A stretch of DNA of 64,000 nucleotides, taken from positions 619,501 through 683,500 of the forward strand of contig CANJKZ010000926.1 in NCBI GenBank assembly GCA_947471745.1, given 5' to 3'. The DNA is from Closterium sp. Naga37s-1 (lineage: Eukaryota > Streptophyta > Zygnematophyceae > Desmidiales > Closteriaceae). The notes beneath the pieces are model-generated. The model did not search any database. It was not told where the DNA came from and saw only the letters and a list, made by a program, of their open reading frames with translations. Positions within the stretch are counted from its first letter, which is position 1. The number at the start of each line of letters is the position of its first letter. Shown here piece by piece: positions 51,542 through 61,965 of the stretch. Both the position numbers and the translations under genes were made by a program.

Positions 51542-54500
51542 GCCACCTCTCCTTTGAGTGCCTTGACCGCGATGACAGCGACGACGACGACAAGGGAGGC
51601 CGAGGGAGGTCGGCTGGTCTTCGCCCACGTCGGGAGAGCAAGCCGCCAAGGAGAAGCAGTTGACCAAGTCGACGTCATCGGCGAAGGACGCCGACTCCTC
51701 TTCAGGCGGCAAGGGGCGAGGCGACGGGGAGGCGTCTTGCTCGCTAGTCGGCGTCCTGGAGCCGACCGTCTCGCCGGCGTCGGAGGCCGGCGAGGACTTC
51801 CACGCGATGGCGGCAGTTGTGCAGGCGAACCCGGCGGTGGTCCTGCTCGACAGCTGCTGCTCGCACCACCTGATGGGGATGAAGGAAGCCTTCGTCGACT
51901 TGGGACCTCGCGGCGACGTCAAGCACGTGCACGGATTCAATAGGGCGCTGCAGACCGTCCAAGGCCGCGGCACCGTCGCCCTGCAAGGAGAGGCCGGGAA
52001 GCAGGTGCCCGACGTCCTCTACGTCCCGGGTGTGCAGACGAACCTGCTGTCAGCCGGCCAGCTGCAGGAGAGCGGCGTGCGACTGCAGGACGATGGCGAC
52101 GAGATGCTGCTCGTCTCGGCGGCGGGGGATGTGCTTGGTCGGGCGAAGTATACCGGCCAGGTCCTCTACACCGACCTTCGTCTGTGCACGGCGACATCGA
52201 CAATGACCACGACGGAGACGGTGGCTCTGCGGACCATCGCTACGGCAACGAAGTCGATGCCGGCCAGGTGGCACGTGAGGTTTGCACATGTCGGCGTCGA
52301 CACCATCACAAGCTTGGCGAAGCACGAAGTCGCAACCGGCCTGGTCATCACGCCGTCAGCCGGCGCCGACTTGCCGTGCGTCTCCTGCGTCGGTGGGAAG
52401 CTAACGCGGCATACCTTCCCCGACAAGGGTTTTGATGCCGACGACGCCCTGGTCGTCGTGCACATCGACCTGTGCGGGCCGTTTCGGGTGGCCACCAAGG
52501 ATGGCAGCCTGTACTTCTTGCTGCTGAAGGACCGCAAGACCCGCTACGTGTGGGTGAGGCCGCTCGCCAAGAAGTCCGACGTGCTGCGGGAGTTTGTGAA
52601 GTGGCTGCTGGTGGCTGAGCGGCAGACGAAGTAGTCGGTGCTGATGCTACGCTCTGACCGCGGAAGGGAGTTCCTCGGGAAGCAGTTCACCGACTTCGTA
52701 GATGGGAAGGGCATCGTCCACGACTTGACCTGCCCATACACCCCGCAGCAGAACGACATGGCCGAGCGGGAGATGCGGTCGGTCGTCGAGTCCGTGCGGA
52801 CGATGCTGCTGCACATGGGCGTGCAGCATCACTGGTGGCACCTCGCGCTGCGGCATGCCGTTTGGGTGCGCAACTTCTTACAGCGGTTGACGCTGCTGCC
52901 GGGGACGACGCCATACCAGCTGCTGACCGAGAAGAAGCCCGACTTGACGCTGGCACGCGTGTGGGGCTGCATGGCGCAATTCCTGGTCCCAGAGCACCAG
53001 CGTGGCGGGAAGCTGGCGCCGAAGGCCAGGTGGGGCCTTCACCTCGGCGTGTTGGAGAAGAGCAAGGGTTAGGAAGTCTTGGACCTCACCGACAACAAGG
53101 TGGTCACCACGTCGGACGTGGTATTCTACGAGACCATGTCGCTGGAGGTGTGGAAGTCGGAGCACGGGCCGGCGTCGGGAAGGACGCAGGATAACCCGCC
53201 TACGGACACCTCGAAGGCGACACTACCATTGCTCGCCGAGGTCGGTTAGCCTGCTGATGAGGACATTGAGGACGTCCTCCCTCCTCCCTCATTCCCTGCC
53301 CCACCCCTCGTAGCCGACCTGCATGAGCTGACGCCGATGTTGGCTTCCGGCGATGAGGGGAGTAGTGGGGCGTCGCATGTGGCGCCGGCCAGTGGCATTG
53401 CTGGCGGCCGACGTGACGTCAAGAAATTCGGCGTGCAAGAGAAGCCGCCGACGACAGGGGAGCAGTGTGCGGTCAAGATGCCGCCAACAGGGGCGCAGTC
53501 TGCTGTGAAGCCGACAGGGGAGCCGACGACAGGGGACAAGTCGGCCAAGCAGCCGACCTTGGTACAGCAGGCCGGTGAGGACTACGAAGCCGGTGATGAT
53601 GAAGGGGAGCGTCGGCGGGCGAGGAGTCCACCGACAGTGACGTGGTGGAGGTCACCGTCGAGAAGCCTGACCTGCGACGTTCACGCCGACGTCGGGGGCC
53701 GCCTGAGCGGCTGACCTACCACGTCTGCCTCCCGCCGGCTGCCTTCACCACAGTGCTCGACGACGCGGATGCCGACGTCGACATGCCGGAGCTCGACCCT
53801 GACATGCATGCCGACCCCGAGCACCGTTGGGACATCGCCACGATGACGGTGAAGGAGGCGTTGGCGAGCTGGAAGGGCAAGGCGGTGAAGGCCGCCATGG
53901 ACGAGGAGATCCGCAGCCTCATCGGCATGGGCACCTGGGAGCTGGTCGAACGCCCACGTGGGGTGAACATCATGAAGAACCGGTGGGTCCTGATGACCAA
54001 GTACCACGTCGACGACACTATCGCCCGGGAGAAGGCGAGGCTGGTCGTGAAGGGCTTCACGCAGATGTATGGCGCCGACTACGACGAGACGTACGCGCCG
54101 GTCAGCAGCTACGTCACGCTGAGGATCTTCCTCAGCATCGTCGCCGTCCTCGACCTCAACCTGATGCAGCTCGACATGAAGAACGCCTTCCTGCAGAGCA
54201 AGCTCGACAGGGTGCTGTACATGTACCAGCCGGACTACTACGATGACGGGACCGGCCGGGTGTGCAAGCTATTGAAGAGCCTGTACGGGGTGAAGCAGTC
54301 GCCGCTGCTGTGGTACAAGGCGCTCGACGACGTGCTGGTCGGCGCCGACTGGAAGAAGAGCCAGGTCGACCAGGCGCTCTACTTCAAGTTCGGCGACGAT
54401 GGGGCGACCCGCTGGATGCTGGTCTACGTCGACAACCTCCTCGCCGCCAGCAGCAGCACCGCGATGCTGAGGGAGCTGAAGGAGTTGCTAGAGGCCGCCT

Positions 54501-55411
54501 TCGAGCTGCGCGAGATCTCGCCGGTCGTAAAGTACCTTGGGTCTGGAGATCGTCCGCGACAGGCCAGCGAGGAAACTGTGGCTCCACCAGCAGAGCTACG
54601 CTGACAAGTTGCGCAGGCGTTACATCGACGAGGAGCAGGGTGGTCGGATCCCGAAGACGCCGGTCTCCGTCGACGCCTATGCTGAGCTAACGTTCGATGA
54701 CAAGGAGGCTCAGGAGCGCGAGGAGGAGGAGTACCGGCAGAAGGTCGGCTCGCTGCAGTTCGCGGCTACGGCCGGACATCGCCTTCGCCTGCAGCAAGCT
54801 GGGGAGCGGCCTCACGGTGAGGAGCGATCAGCACTGGCGCGACGTCGACCGCTGCCTCGCCTACCTCGCCGACACCCGTGACACTGCCCTGGAGTCGGTG
54901 GTGGACCAGAGACGTTTAAGCTGGTCGACTACGTGGACACCGACGACGCAGGCGACAAGCAGAACCTGACGAGCACAGGCGGCTACGTGTTCGTCAACTG
55001 AGGGGCCGCCGTCTCCTGGTCGAGCCAGCGCATCAATTGCGCGACACTGTCGTCGACCGAGTCGGAGTACATGGCGGCAAACGAGGCCGGCAAGGAGGGA
55101 CGCCGACTTCGCTTCAATGTGGCAGAGTTCCGGCTGCTGGACGCCGAGACGCCGACGGTCCTTCGTGTGGACAACAAGTTGGCCATCACGGTCGCCTAGG
55201 GCTTGGGGCTGCAGGGCAACCTCAAGCACATGGAACGGCGATATGCCTGGCTGCAGCACATGGTGAAGCGCGGGAAGTTCACGACCACCGAGCAGCCGGC
55301 CGACTTCCTGACGAAGGCGCTGCACTTTCCGGCCTTCAACCAGTGCTCCGTCGAAATCGGCCAAGTGCGCCTGGCCGACATCGGCGACAGTGAGGACGAC
55401 GTGCAGCAGTA
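51542..55411 (+). pseudogene. Second half of the zinc knuckle and pol of copia C
   Basis: The sequence resumes with LSFEC, completing a C-x2-C-x4-H-x4-C knuckle. The protease motif is altered (LDSCCSHH, where element B has LDSGCSHH). Integrase motifs HIDLCGPF, LRSDRGREF and NDMAEREMRS follow, with TAG at 52632-52634 between them. Frameshifts occur around 53200-53640 and 54540-54780. The RT keeps QLDMKNAFLQ, but the catalytic box reads YVDN rather than YVDD. RNase H pieces extend to about 55411. The element is inactive. Confidence 0.88.
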
Positions 55412-55555
55412 GGTGTCGTGCCCTTCTGCACGGGTGGTGCGGTAACGGCGTGTTGTGCGGTGTGTGCACGCCGACGACGACGAGCTTTTCTCCGAGGAAT
55501 GCTGCCGTGTTGGTTGGGAGTGTGTGGAGCCCAGGGGGTGAACGCGGCAGGGGAG

Positions 55556-56627
55556 TGTTAACGGGAGTTGGGTGTTGGCCCCATCCTCGCTTGGGCGGAG
55601 CCGGCTTTGTGATCGGGTGTGTGTGAGGTGCAGCCGACCTGTTGCAGTGGGCGACACCGACTTGGGCGAGCAGGTCGACAACGTTGGTCGACCTGCACGG
55701 AGCCACTGCGAGGCCGCCGACTTTGGGAAGCCGGCGGCCGACTTCAGCTGATGGTCGACGAAGGGGCTCGTCGACCTGGGAGGGGCGCCGACTTGGGAGG
55801 ACGCCAACCTCGTAGGTCGACTTGGTGGCGTCGACCTGGGAGGGCGCCGACTTCATGGCGCCGGCCTGGGGAAGCTGGCTGGGTGTAGTCGGCAACCAGC
55901 AGGCTTGGTCGACCAGAAAGTGGTCGACCTGGGGGAGTGGCCGACTTTGTGAAGTCGCCAGAAGGTGGTTATCGACCTGGGTGGTCGACGGGCACGAGGA
56001 GCAGCACTTGGTCATCGTGGTTGCCCGATCGACCAAGTTACCCGGGCGACGGGGATCTGCGGAGGTGCGCGATAGTCGCCCAGGTGGTTCTGACGAAGGC
56101 GACCTCAGGAGTGGTATCCCGAGGTCGACGTGGCTGATCAGGCGCAGTCAGTGGCACGTGGTCGGCTTGGCGGCTGCGCTGTGCACGTGACGGGGCACAG
56201 CACGACAACCAACTGCGAGCTCCTGCGAAGTAGGTGCACAGCTGTCATGCGGGTGCAACGCTGTGCAGCCACCTTGCTGCAGCGTTGGTACGCCGTCGAC
56301 TTGCACCGTTGGCAAGTCGCCACTTTGCGATCCTGGAGCGCGGTCGACTTTGCAGTGCTGGAACGCGGTCGACCATGCTGCGCTGGAGGTCGACCTGCTT
56401 GCATGCTAGGCAGACTTGCTCATGATGTAGTCAATTTTGCCAATGTTGTTGCTATCATTGTTATGAACTTTTGCTAGTGAAACTTTTGCTAGTGAAACTC
56501 TTGCCAATTCTCCTCGTGAATGTGTGCGTAGAGAGAACACGAGCAAACACGCAAGGAACGCTACGATCACTCTCCCAACCGTGCCTTCCCCCGTAGTCTA
56601 GCTCCCGCTGTAGAGTTTATCTCCGCA
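55556..56627 (+). repeat. 3' LTR of copia C
   Basis: It is 1,072 bp, begins TGTTAACGGGAGTTGGG after GGCAGGGGAG and ends TATCTCCGCA. It differs from the 5' LTR by numerous substitutions and small indels, for example a duplicated ACTTTTGCTAGTGA near 56470, so the insertion is old. Confidence 0.92.
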
Positions 56628-57220
56628 GCCTGGACCACAGAGGAGTCTCTCCCTCCCCTAATCCCCCCTTCTCTCTCCACTTCCCAGCAGCCTCAGCATC
56701 ATGGCACTCTGCACGGCTGTGGTAGGTACAGGTGAGGAGGCATGGAGGTGAAGTGTGGGGTGGGTGGGTGGGGAGCATGGGAGCAAGTGGGGAGTTCATT
56801 GCCTTGGGGGCAGCACCTTCTTACGTTGTGCCTTGTGGGTGGGGTGGGGTGGGTGGAATCTGCGCGGCACAGCACTCGGTGCTCAAGTGACAGATCTGAC
56901 GTGCAAGGCCTAATGAAAACCGTCAGTGGCGACCGGCCGGCGGCTCTGGTTTGCGTCAGTTCTGGCTACGTTAGGGGTGGGATGTGAGTCTTGGGCTGGA
57001 AGCGCTTTTCCACTACCACACCTCTCCCCACAAGGCACAGCCTCTGGGGGTGTTGTTCCCTTGAAGAAGTGGGATGTCCGCTGCTCCTACTGCTGGCAAG
57101 TGAAGGTGAGGAGGGGCTGAAATCCCTTGGGTGGGTGAGTGGAGAGTAGGGGTTGAACCCCCTGGATGGGTGAGTGGAGAGAAGGGGTTGAAGCCCCAAT
57201 GGGGGGCAATGGTGGGGGCC
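56628..57220 (+). repeat. Host segment, copy 2, right piece
   Basis: It continues the match to 33433-34000 directly after element C. It includes CATCATGGCACTCTGCACGG, an 81-codon frame at 56742-56987 matching 33547-33792, and the C-x2-C exon-like piece KKWDVRCSYCWQVK before GTGAGG (about 57060-57110). Confidence 0.8.
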
Positions 57221-57373
57221 TGAATCCCCCAAAGTAAGTGCAGTGAGAGGGCGAGGAGAACGCCCTTTCACCTGATATGCCTTTATTAGAGGATGTCTAG
57301 GCATGGTTGCTCTTTCGGCGATAATGGTTGCTCTATTTGTTTGTGACGCCCCCCCCGATACCCCACTCTTAGG
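57221..57373. other. Interval between the host segment and copia E
   Basis: No feature was recognised. The boundary between the host segment and the copia fragment lies somewhere in here and could not be placed exactly. Confidence 0.4.
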
Positions 57374-58162
57374 CTACTTTGGTTTGAGATTACCTGCCCC
57401 ATTTATGCCAACCAGCGGCAGAAACAGCTGCAGTCTCCCCAGTAGAAGACAACGCAACAGAAGCAAGAGAAGCAGTAAAGGTGGGAAGTTGTGGGAAAGC
57501 ACACCCCTCAAAGAGCGGGGAACTACGGCGGCAGTAGGGGCAACTGAGCGGAGGTTACTTTCGACATCTTTGAGAGCGGGCACAAGGAGGTCGATAGTGA
57601 GCGCACTGGGGTGCTTCCAAAGAAGCGCGTCGCGTGCAGGTGCAAGGTGGTCAGGGAGACAAGCGACTATGAAGTGGTACAAGCAGCATGGTAGCTAGTA
57701 TCAAGCGAGCGCATGTGAGTGACAAGGTCAGCAGTAATCTCAAACGCACCAAGGTCAGGAAACATGAACGGCATAAAGAGGCGACTAAGAGGTGGAGGAG
57801 GGAGTGAAATAACGAGACTCAATAGCTTCCTAACACTCCTTCACAGACTAGACCTGACTAAAGTGGGCTCCCTCAGCCTCGGGGAGGAGGCTGCTGAGAG
57901 CAAGGCGGGCCGCAGCGTCATGAGACTGCCACACCGGCAGGGCCGTGCGGTCCTGAGCAAAGCTCTCTCGCTCAATGTCAGTAGGCTGAGCAGACATGGC
58001 AGCAGGGCGCTCTGGGGCAGGCAGGTCACCTGACCCGTGGGCCAAGAGCGAGTCACCATCCTGGTGCTGGCTCTGGAGGTATAGCTCGGCGTGTAAAAGC
58101 CAGGTGTTAAACTCTAGGGCTCAATCTTTTTCATCCAGATGCAGGACCCTGGGAGTCGCCAT
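57374..58162 (-). pseudogene. Gag of copia fragment E (degraded)
   Basis: It starts MATPRVLHLDEKD, meets a stop, and continues ALEFNTWLLHAELYLQSQHQ and GDLPAPERPAAM, which match gag of element O. A later piece reads HFIVACLPDHLAPARDALLW, again matching O (HFIVASLHDCLAPIRD). Stops and frameshifts separate the pieces, and the sequence ends before any pol domain. Confidence 0.82.
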
Positions 58163-59268
58163 GGCGAGGGCTAGGCGAGACTAGGAGCGAAAGGCTAGGA
58201 GTGGCAGGCTAGGAGTGGCGTGAAACTCGAAAATGGCGGACGAGACGGGACCAGCAACGGGCGTATGGAAGAGCGCCTGGAGCTAGAAACTGCTGGAGCT
58301 AGGGAGGCCAGAGTAGGAACAACTATGAACAGCAAGTAACGACCTGGAGCTGCTAGGAGTGGCAGGCTAGGAGCCACTTGCAATGAACGGTGGCTAGGAA
58401 CAGTCGGCTAGGGGCACTGAACTAGGAACGCACCAGAAACCCTTATCAGAGCCAACCCTTACCAGCCGCTACTGGGAGGGCCGCCAGTGAGAGTAAGACT
58501 GTACGATGGACGACACTGGCAGGGAGGTAAGTGCAGGGCGGCTAGCGCTAGTGGGGGCGCTGGCGGCAGATGGCTGCAAGGGCGGGGCAAACTATGGGCG
58601 GCTATGGGCGGCTGTAGGTGGTTGAGGGCGGTTGTGGGCGACTACGGGCATTTATGGGCGGCTGTGGGCGACTGTAGGCGGCTGTGGGCAGCTACGGGCG
58701 GCTATGGGCGGTTATGGACAACTGTGGCCAGTTGTGGGCAACTGAGGCCAGTTACGGGCGGCTGGGGGTGGTTATGGGCGGTTATATGCAGTTTTGGGAG
58801 GCACTCCGCAGAGGCGCGCAACTGTGCATAGCTGTGCGGCTATTGGCGGCTGTCACGCGCGGCTGGGCTCCGTTGGGCGCAGCTGTGCGGGGCCCTTCGC
58901 TGCTGCGTGCACTGCGCGCAGCTGTGCTTGCAGCTCGCGGCTGTGGGCGGCCGCGCTGTCGCGGCTGATCGTAGCTGCGGGCGGCAGTACGCGGATTTGC
59001 CGTCGCGCGCAGGTAGGGACGGTACGCGCGGCTAGGGACGGTGCGCGCAGCTCGTGCGCTGCTATATGCATTTCTGCAGTAGTGCGTGCTGCTGTTTGTG
59101 CTGTTGCTATGGTGCATGACTAATGCGCGCGCTGCTGCTGAACGTGCTACGGGAGGGGGGCGAGATTGCTGGCAGGCTGGCTGGACGGGACGAGCTGACT
59201 AGTTCTAGGACATAGTTACCTAAGGAAGGAGGCTAGGTAGGTCTAGGAAGGAACCTAGGATGATACCA
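58163..59268 (-). repeat. Repeat-rich leader of copia fragment E
   Basis: It includes about a dozen units of GGGCGGCTATGGGCGACTGT-type sequence at 58590-58790 and GC-rich sequence up to the LTR. It lies in the same position as the leaders of elements I, D and M, but the repeat unit is unrelated to theirs. Confidence 0.75.
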
Positions 59269-59388
59269 TCTCAGAGAAGGCAGCAGAAAATGTACCGTAC
59301 ACTAATGAGTAGAAGGGACTGGCTAGGTACAAAGTGGAGACCTAGGAAATGTACCCTATACTAATAAGCAACTCACTATAGCCTAACA
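59269..59388 (-). repeat. 5' LTR of copia fragment E
   Basis: It is 120 bp, with boundaries set by similarity to the LTR of element O at 15788-15894. A second GCCTAACA directly outside (59390-59397) makes the outer end slightly ambiguous. Confidence 0.78.
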
Positions 59389-59567
59389 TGCCTAACAAGC
59401 ATATACCGGTATGATATACTTTGACAGTTGATGCGGTGGTGTTCATTCAGAACACCCGATACAATCACGCAGATCCACGTCTTTCTATGCGCTACTTGCA
59501 CCCCCAAAGCCAACCAAAAGTAACCAGAGCTAGCCAACCTGAAGCAGCTGCAATGAACCAACCACTA
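59389..59567. other. Interval without recognised features
   Basis: A short AT-richer interval between copia fragment E and the stop codon of the unknown minus-strand gene. It may include that gene's 3' UTR. Confidence 0.4.
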
Positions 59568-60565
59568 CTACTTCACTTTCTTTACCTTCCCGCAGAGCGC
59601 TGGAGTAGCTTTGTTACTATGATAAACCGAATAGTAATCCCCTAGGGAAACTGCATGCTGTATATCGTCTTTGATAGAAGCCAGAGTATCCGGGTCAGAT
59701 TTGTATGTGTACTTGAAGCTGTAGAGCTTGCGCTTGCTCTTGGGATTAGTGATGTTTTGCCAAGTCGCTTGACTGGCGGGAGGGGTACTAAAGCAGGAAG
59801 CGTCCTGGGCAGTGGAAGGGGATTTTCCACCAGATTTGATGTTCATAACTATGAGTACAGACTCTCCATAGATTGTAGTTTTCGAGTACCTGCCAACAGG
59901 ACATGATGGAGGGAGATGTTAGTGAGAAGGACAGGGATGTGGGGAGTGCAAAAACGGGCACCGTATAAGCAGCAAATACGGACGCACCTCACGGCTTTAA
60001 TGACTAATTTCCCCCATGCCTGCTTGTCGCCGACCACTTTCCCGTTGATCTTAGTAGGACAGAGCTTCCACACGTACTTAACTGGCAATGAGAATGGCAG
60101 GGATATTGCATGGGAAGGACACGTGAAAGGACAACGGGTCAGGACTCCTCGGAGGCAGTACTACGACTCGTAGCACAGAATGAGACGCCCGCCCCCCCTG
60201 AGGGAGTAGTAGACCCCCTGAGGGAGTAGACCCTGGGACTGAAGCATATGGAACGCAGAAATGCAACGCAGAAATGCAACGCAGAAAATGCAACGCATAA
60301 AATGCAACGCAGAAAATGCAACGCAGAATTGCAACGCAGAAAATGCAACGAAGAAAATGCAACACATCATATAGCACATATCCTGAGGAGAACAGGAAAC
60401 TTTTTGAAAGGGTGGCTCTGGCAATGCACCGGATAGTACTGCAGCAGCATCACTGCGGTGCAGCGAAGGCACCGGGCACAAGACACTTACGCAATAACTC
60501 TGGTTTTTTTGCCAAGGGCCTCGGGAAGATTGATGCAGATGCGGGGGCACTGAAGAACGCCGAAC
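59568..60565 (-). CDS. Unknown spliced gene (3' exons)
   Basis: At least four exons are supported: 60565-60491 (FGVLQCPRICINLPEALGKK), one starting at 60452 (DAAAVLSGALPEPPFQK), 60081-59988 (KYVWKLCPTKINGKVVGDKQ) and 59889-59568 (YSKTTIYGESVLIVMNIKSG, ending CGKVKKVK). The donor at 60491 is GTAAGT. Phases agree between exons one and two and between the last two. The end of the second exon and the joint to the third are not settled; a 13-14-bp minisatellite lies between them. The 5' end was not found. The protein is lysine-rich and fits no family I know. Amino-acid composition is ordinary, unlike the retrotransposon frames. Confidence 0.5.
60251..60366. repeat. 13-14-bp minisatellite in an intron of the unknown gene
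   Basis: About eight units of AACGCAGAAAATGC, some with one A fewer, lie between the second and third supported exons. Confidence 0.9.
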
Positions 60566-60756
60566 CTGCGGGCAAGGCAGCAGCGCACAAAGGGGCATGG
60601 CGCGCGCCGTTCTAGTTATGCACGGCAGCCGAGCGGAGTGGGCATTTGGACTGCAGTCATCAGCAAAAGTGGTACTAAGTCTTTGAAAAGTCCAGGTACT
60701 ACTATACTACTAGAACTTACAGAGCAGAAAGAAGAACATCGCGGAAAAGACAAGTG

Positions 60757-60965
60757 CCGAAAGTGACGGAATTGTGACTTTTCCGTCACTTTTACGTATA
60801 CCGAAAATTGGGACAAAAAGGTGATGGTTGGGAGTACCGGGGTTCCAGTCACATTGGAAGTGACGGAAAAGTCACAAAAATGTCACATTTAAGTCACAGT
60901 GACGTCACCAGCCAAGTGACGCAAATGTCACGGAGTCGTCACGTTCCCGTCACGCCACTGTGACC
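60757..60965. promoter_or_regulatory. Cluster of 15 GTGAC/GTCAC motifs
   Basis: Fifteen GTGAC or GTCAC pentamers occur in about 210 bases, many as TGACG, the core recognised by plant bZIP (TGA-type) factors. They include a perfect GTGACGTCAC palindrome at about 60899-60908. GTGACTTTTCCGTCAC (60774-60789) and GTGACGGAAAAGTCAC (60860-60875) are exact reverse complements. The cluster lies upstream of the supported exons of the minus-strand unknown gene, so it could be its promoter. It could also be the subterminal repeats of a small DNA transposon. Confidence 0.5.
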
Positions 60966-61965
60966 CCTCTGGAGGCCAATGCGCGCTCCGCCAATTGTCA
61001 CAATTTGTCTTCGTTTTATGTCGACCCGACATCTGGCGAGCATGACGTCATCTTGTCAACCGTCAAGTTACAGCACTGTACATTTGTGCGCGCTTCGGAA
61101 CACGCAAATCCCAATCCCGTGTGTGCACGTGAACGCCTAGGATCAACCAGCAACGTATCCTAGCCCTCCGTTTTTATAGCCCGTACCCAATGCCAATGCA
61201 CCATTTTTTACACGCGCTTGGTTCTAATTTGTTGAAAGGGTTATCTGCATTTGGCTGCCCCCCTACGTGTACAAGCCAGATGACGTCGAACAGAGACCAC
61301 CTGTACGGCTGCGATTTTATCGGCCGACCCATGCATATTGAGATCCGACCGTCCACTACTGAGTGCATCGAACGCTACTACACCACACACGTATGCCATC
61401 CCACGTTGGATATCGCAACGTGTTCACCCTGGATGCCGTGCACTCTCGCCGACGTGTACGGCCTAAACCATATGACCCGCTCTGGATTTTTCGCCATCTG
61501 GCGTACATTCTACCGTCCACAATACCATACATCGACGGCTGAGGTAGCACCGCGAATCCTACATCCACGGCTGAAAACGTCTGTGATGCCCGGACCGCTT
61601 TCTTAATCTCACGGCATCCAATGGCTCTTCGTCGAGCCGCCAATCCACATCCGAGGTTTTACAATTGGCCGTTACGCATCCCTAGCTTTTGGCGTTCCGC
61701 GGTATGGTTCTTTGGGTTATGAATACCTTGAACAAACATGCACTTGGGTTTGTGTACGCGATGTATATGAGCGACTGGAAACAACCAGTTCCGAAAGTGC
61801 ATCTTAGATCCCGCCTCAATTACATCTTACATCTACGCACTCCACAAGCATCCGTCGCCCATACACAACCCCCCGCGCTCTAGGCAAGATAACACCTCAG
61901 TGCGTAATTTCGTGTTAGTTAGCGTCGTGGCTGCTGACTAATGGCTCGGCGAGCCTCTTCTTCAC
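60966..61965. other. Intergenic interval between two minus-strand genes
   Basis: Open frames of up to 138 codons occur on the plus strand, but none has a recognisable domain or splice support. Words such as ATCCACGGCTGA and ATCGACGGCTGAG recur at about 61530-61580. No gene is called. Confidence 0.45.

Larger units (their letters stand above)
42859..56627 (+). mobile_element. Copia element C (degraded, TSD GCCTG, host of element D)
   Basis: LTRs at 42859-43893 and 55556-56627 share their whole layout. GCCTG lies directly outside both ends (42854-42858 and 56628-56632), and the uninterrupted paralogous site at 33433-33437 has a single GCCTG. The interior matches element B in order and motif, but most of gag is deleted, pol has several stops and frameshifts, and short-LTR element D is inserted in the zinc knuckle at 44762-51541. 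Without D the element is about 7.0 kb. Confidence 0.93.
57374..59388 (-). mobile_element. Copia fragment E (5' end of an O-like element)
   Basis: On the minus strand the fragment has an LTR at 59388-59269, TGGTATCATCC at the primer-binding position, a repeat-rich leader, and gag from about 58162 that ends truncated near 57374. The LTR begins TGTTAGGCTATAGTGAG and ends CTCTGAGA. Both ends and the primer site match element O, so E is another member of that subfamily. Everything downstream of gag is missing and no target duplication is visible. Confidence 0.85.

Noticed and set aside
61190-61606. 138-codon plus-strand frame
   Set aside because: It has no domain, splice or context support, lies in an intergenic interval with recurring non-coding words, and opposing frames are similarly open.
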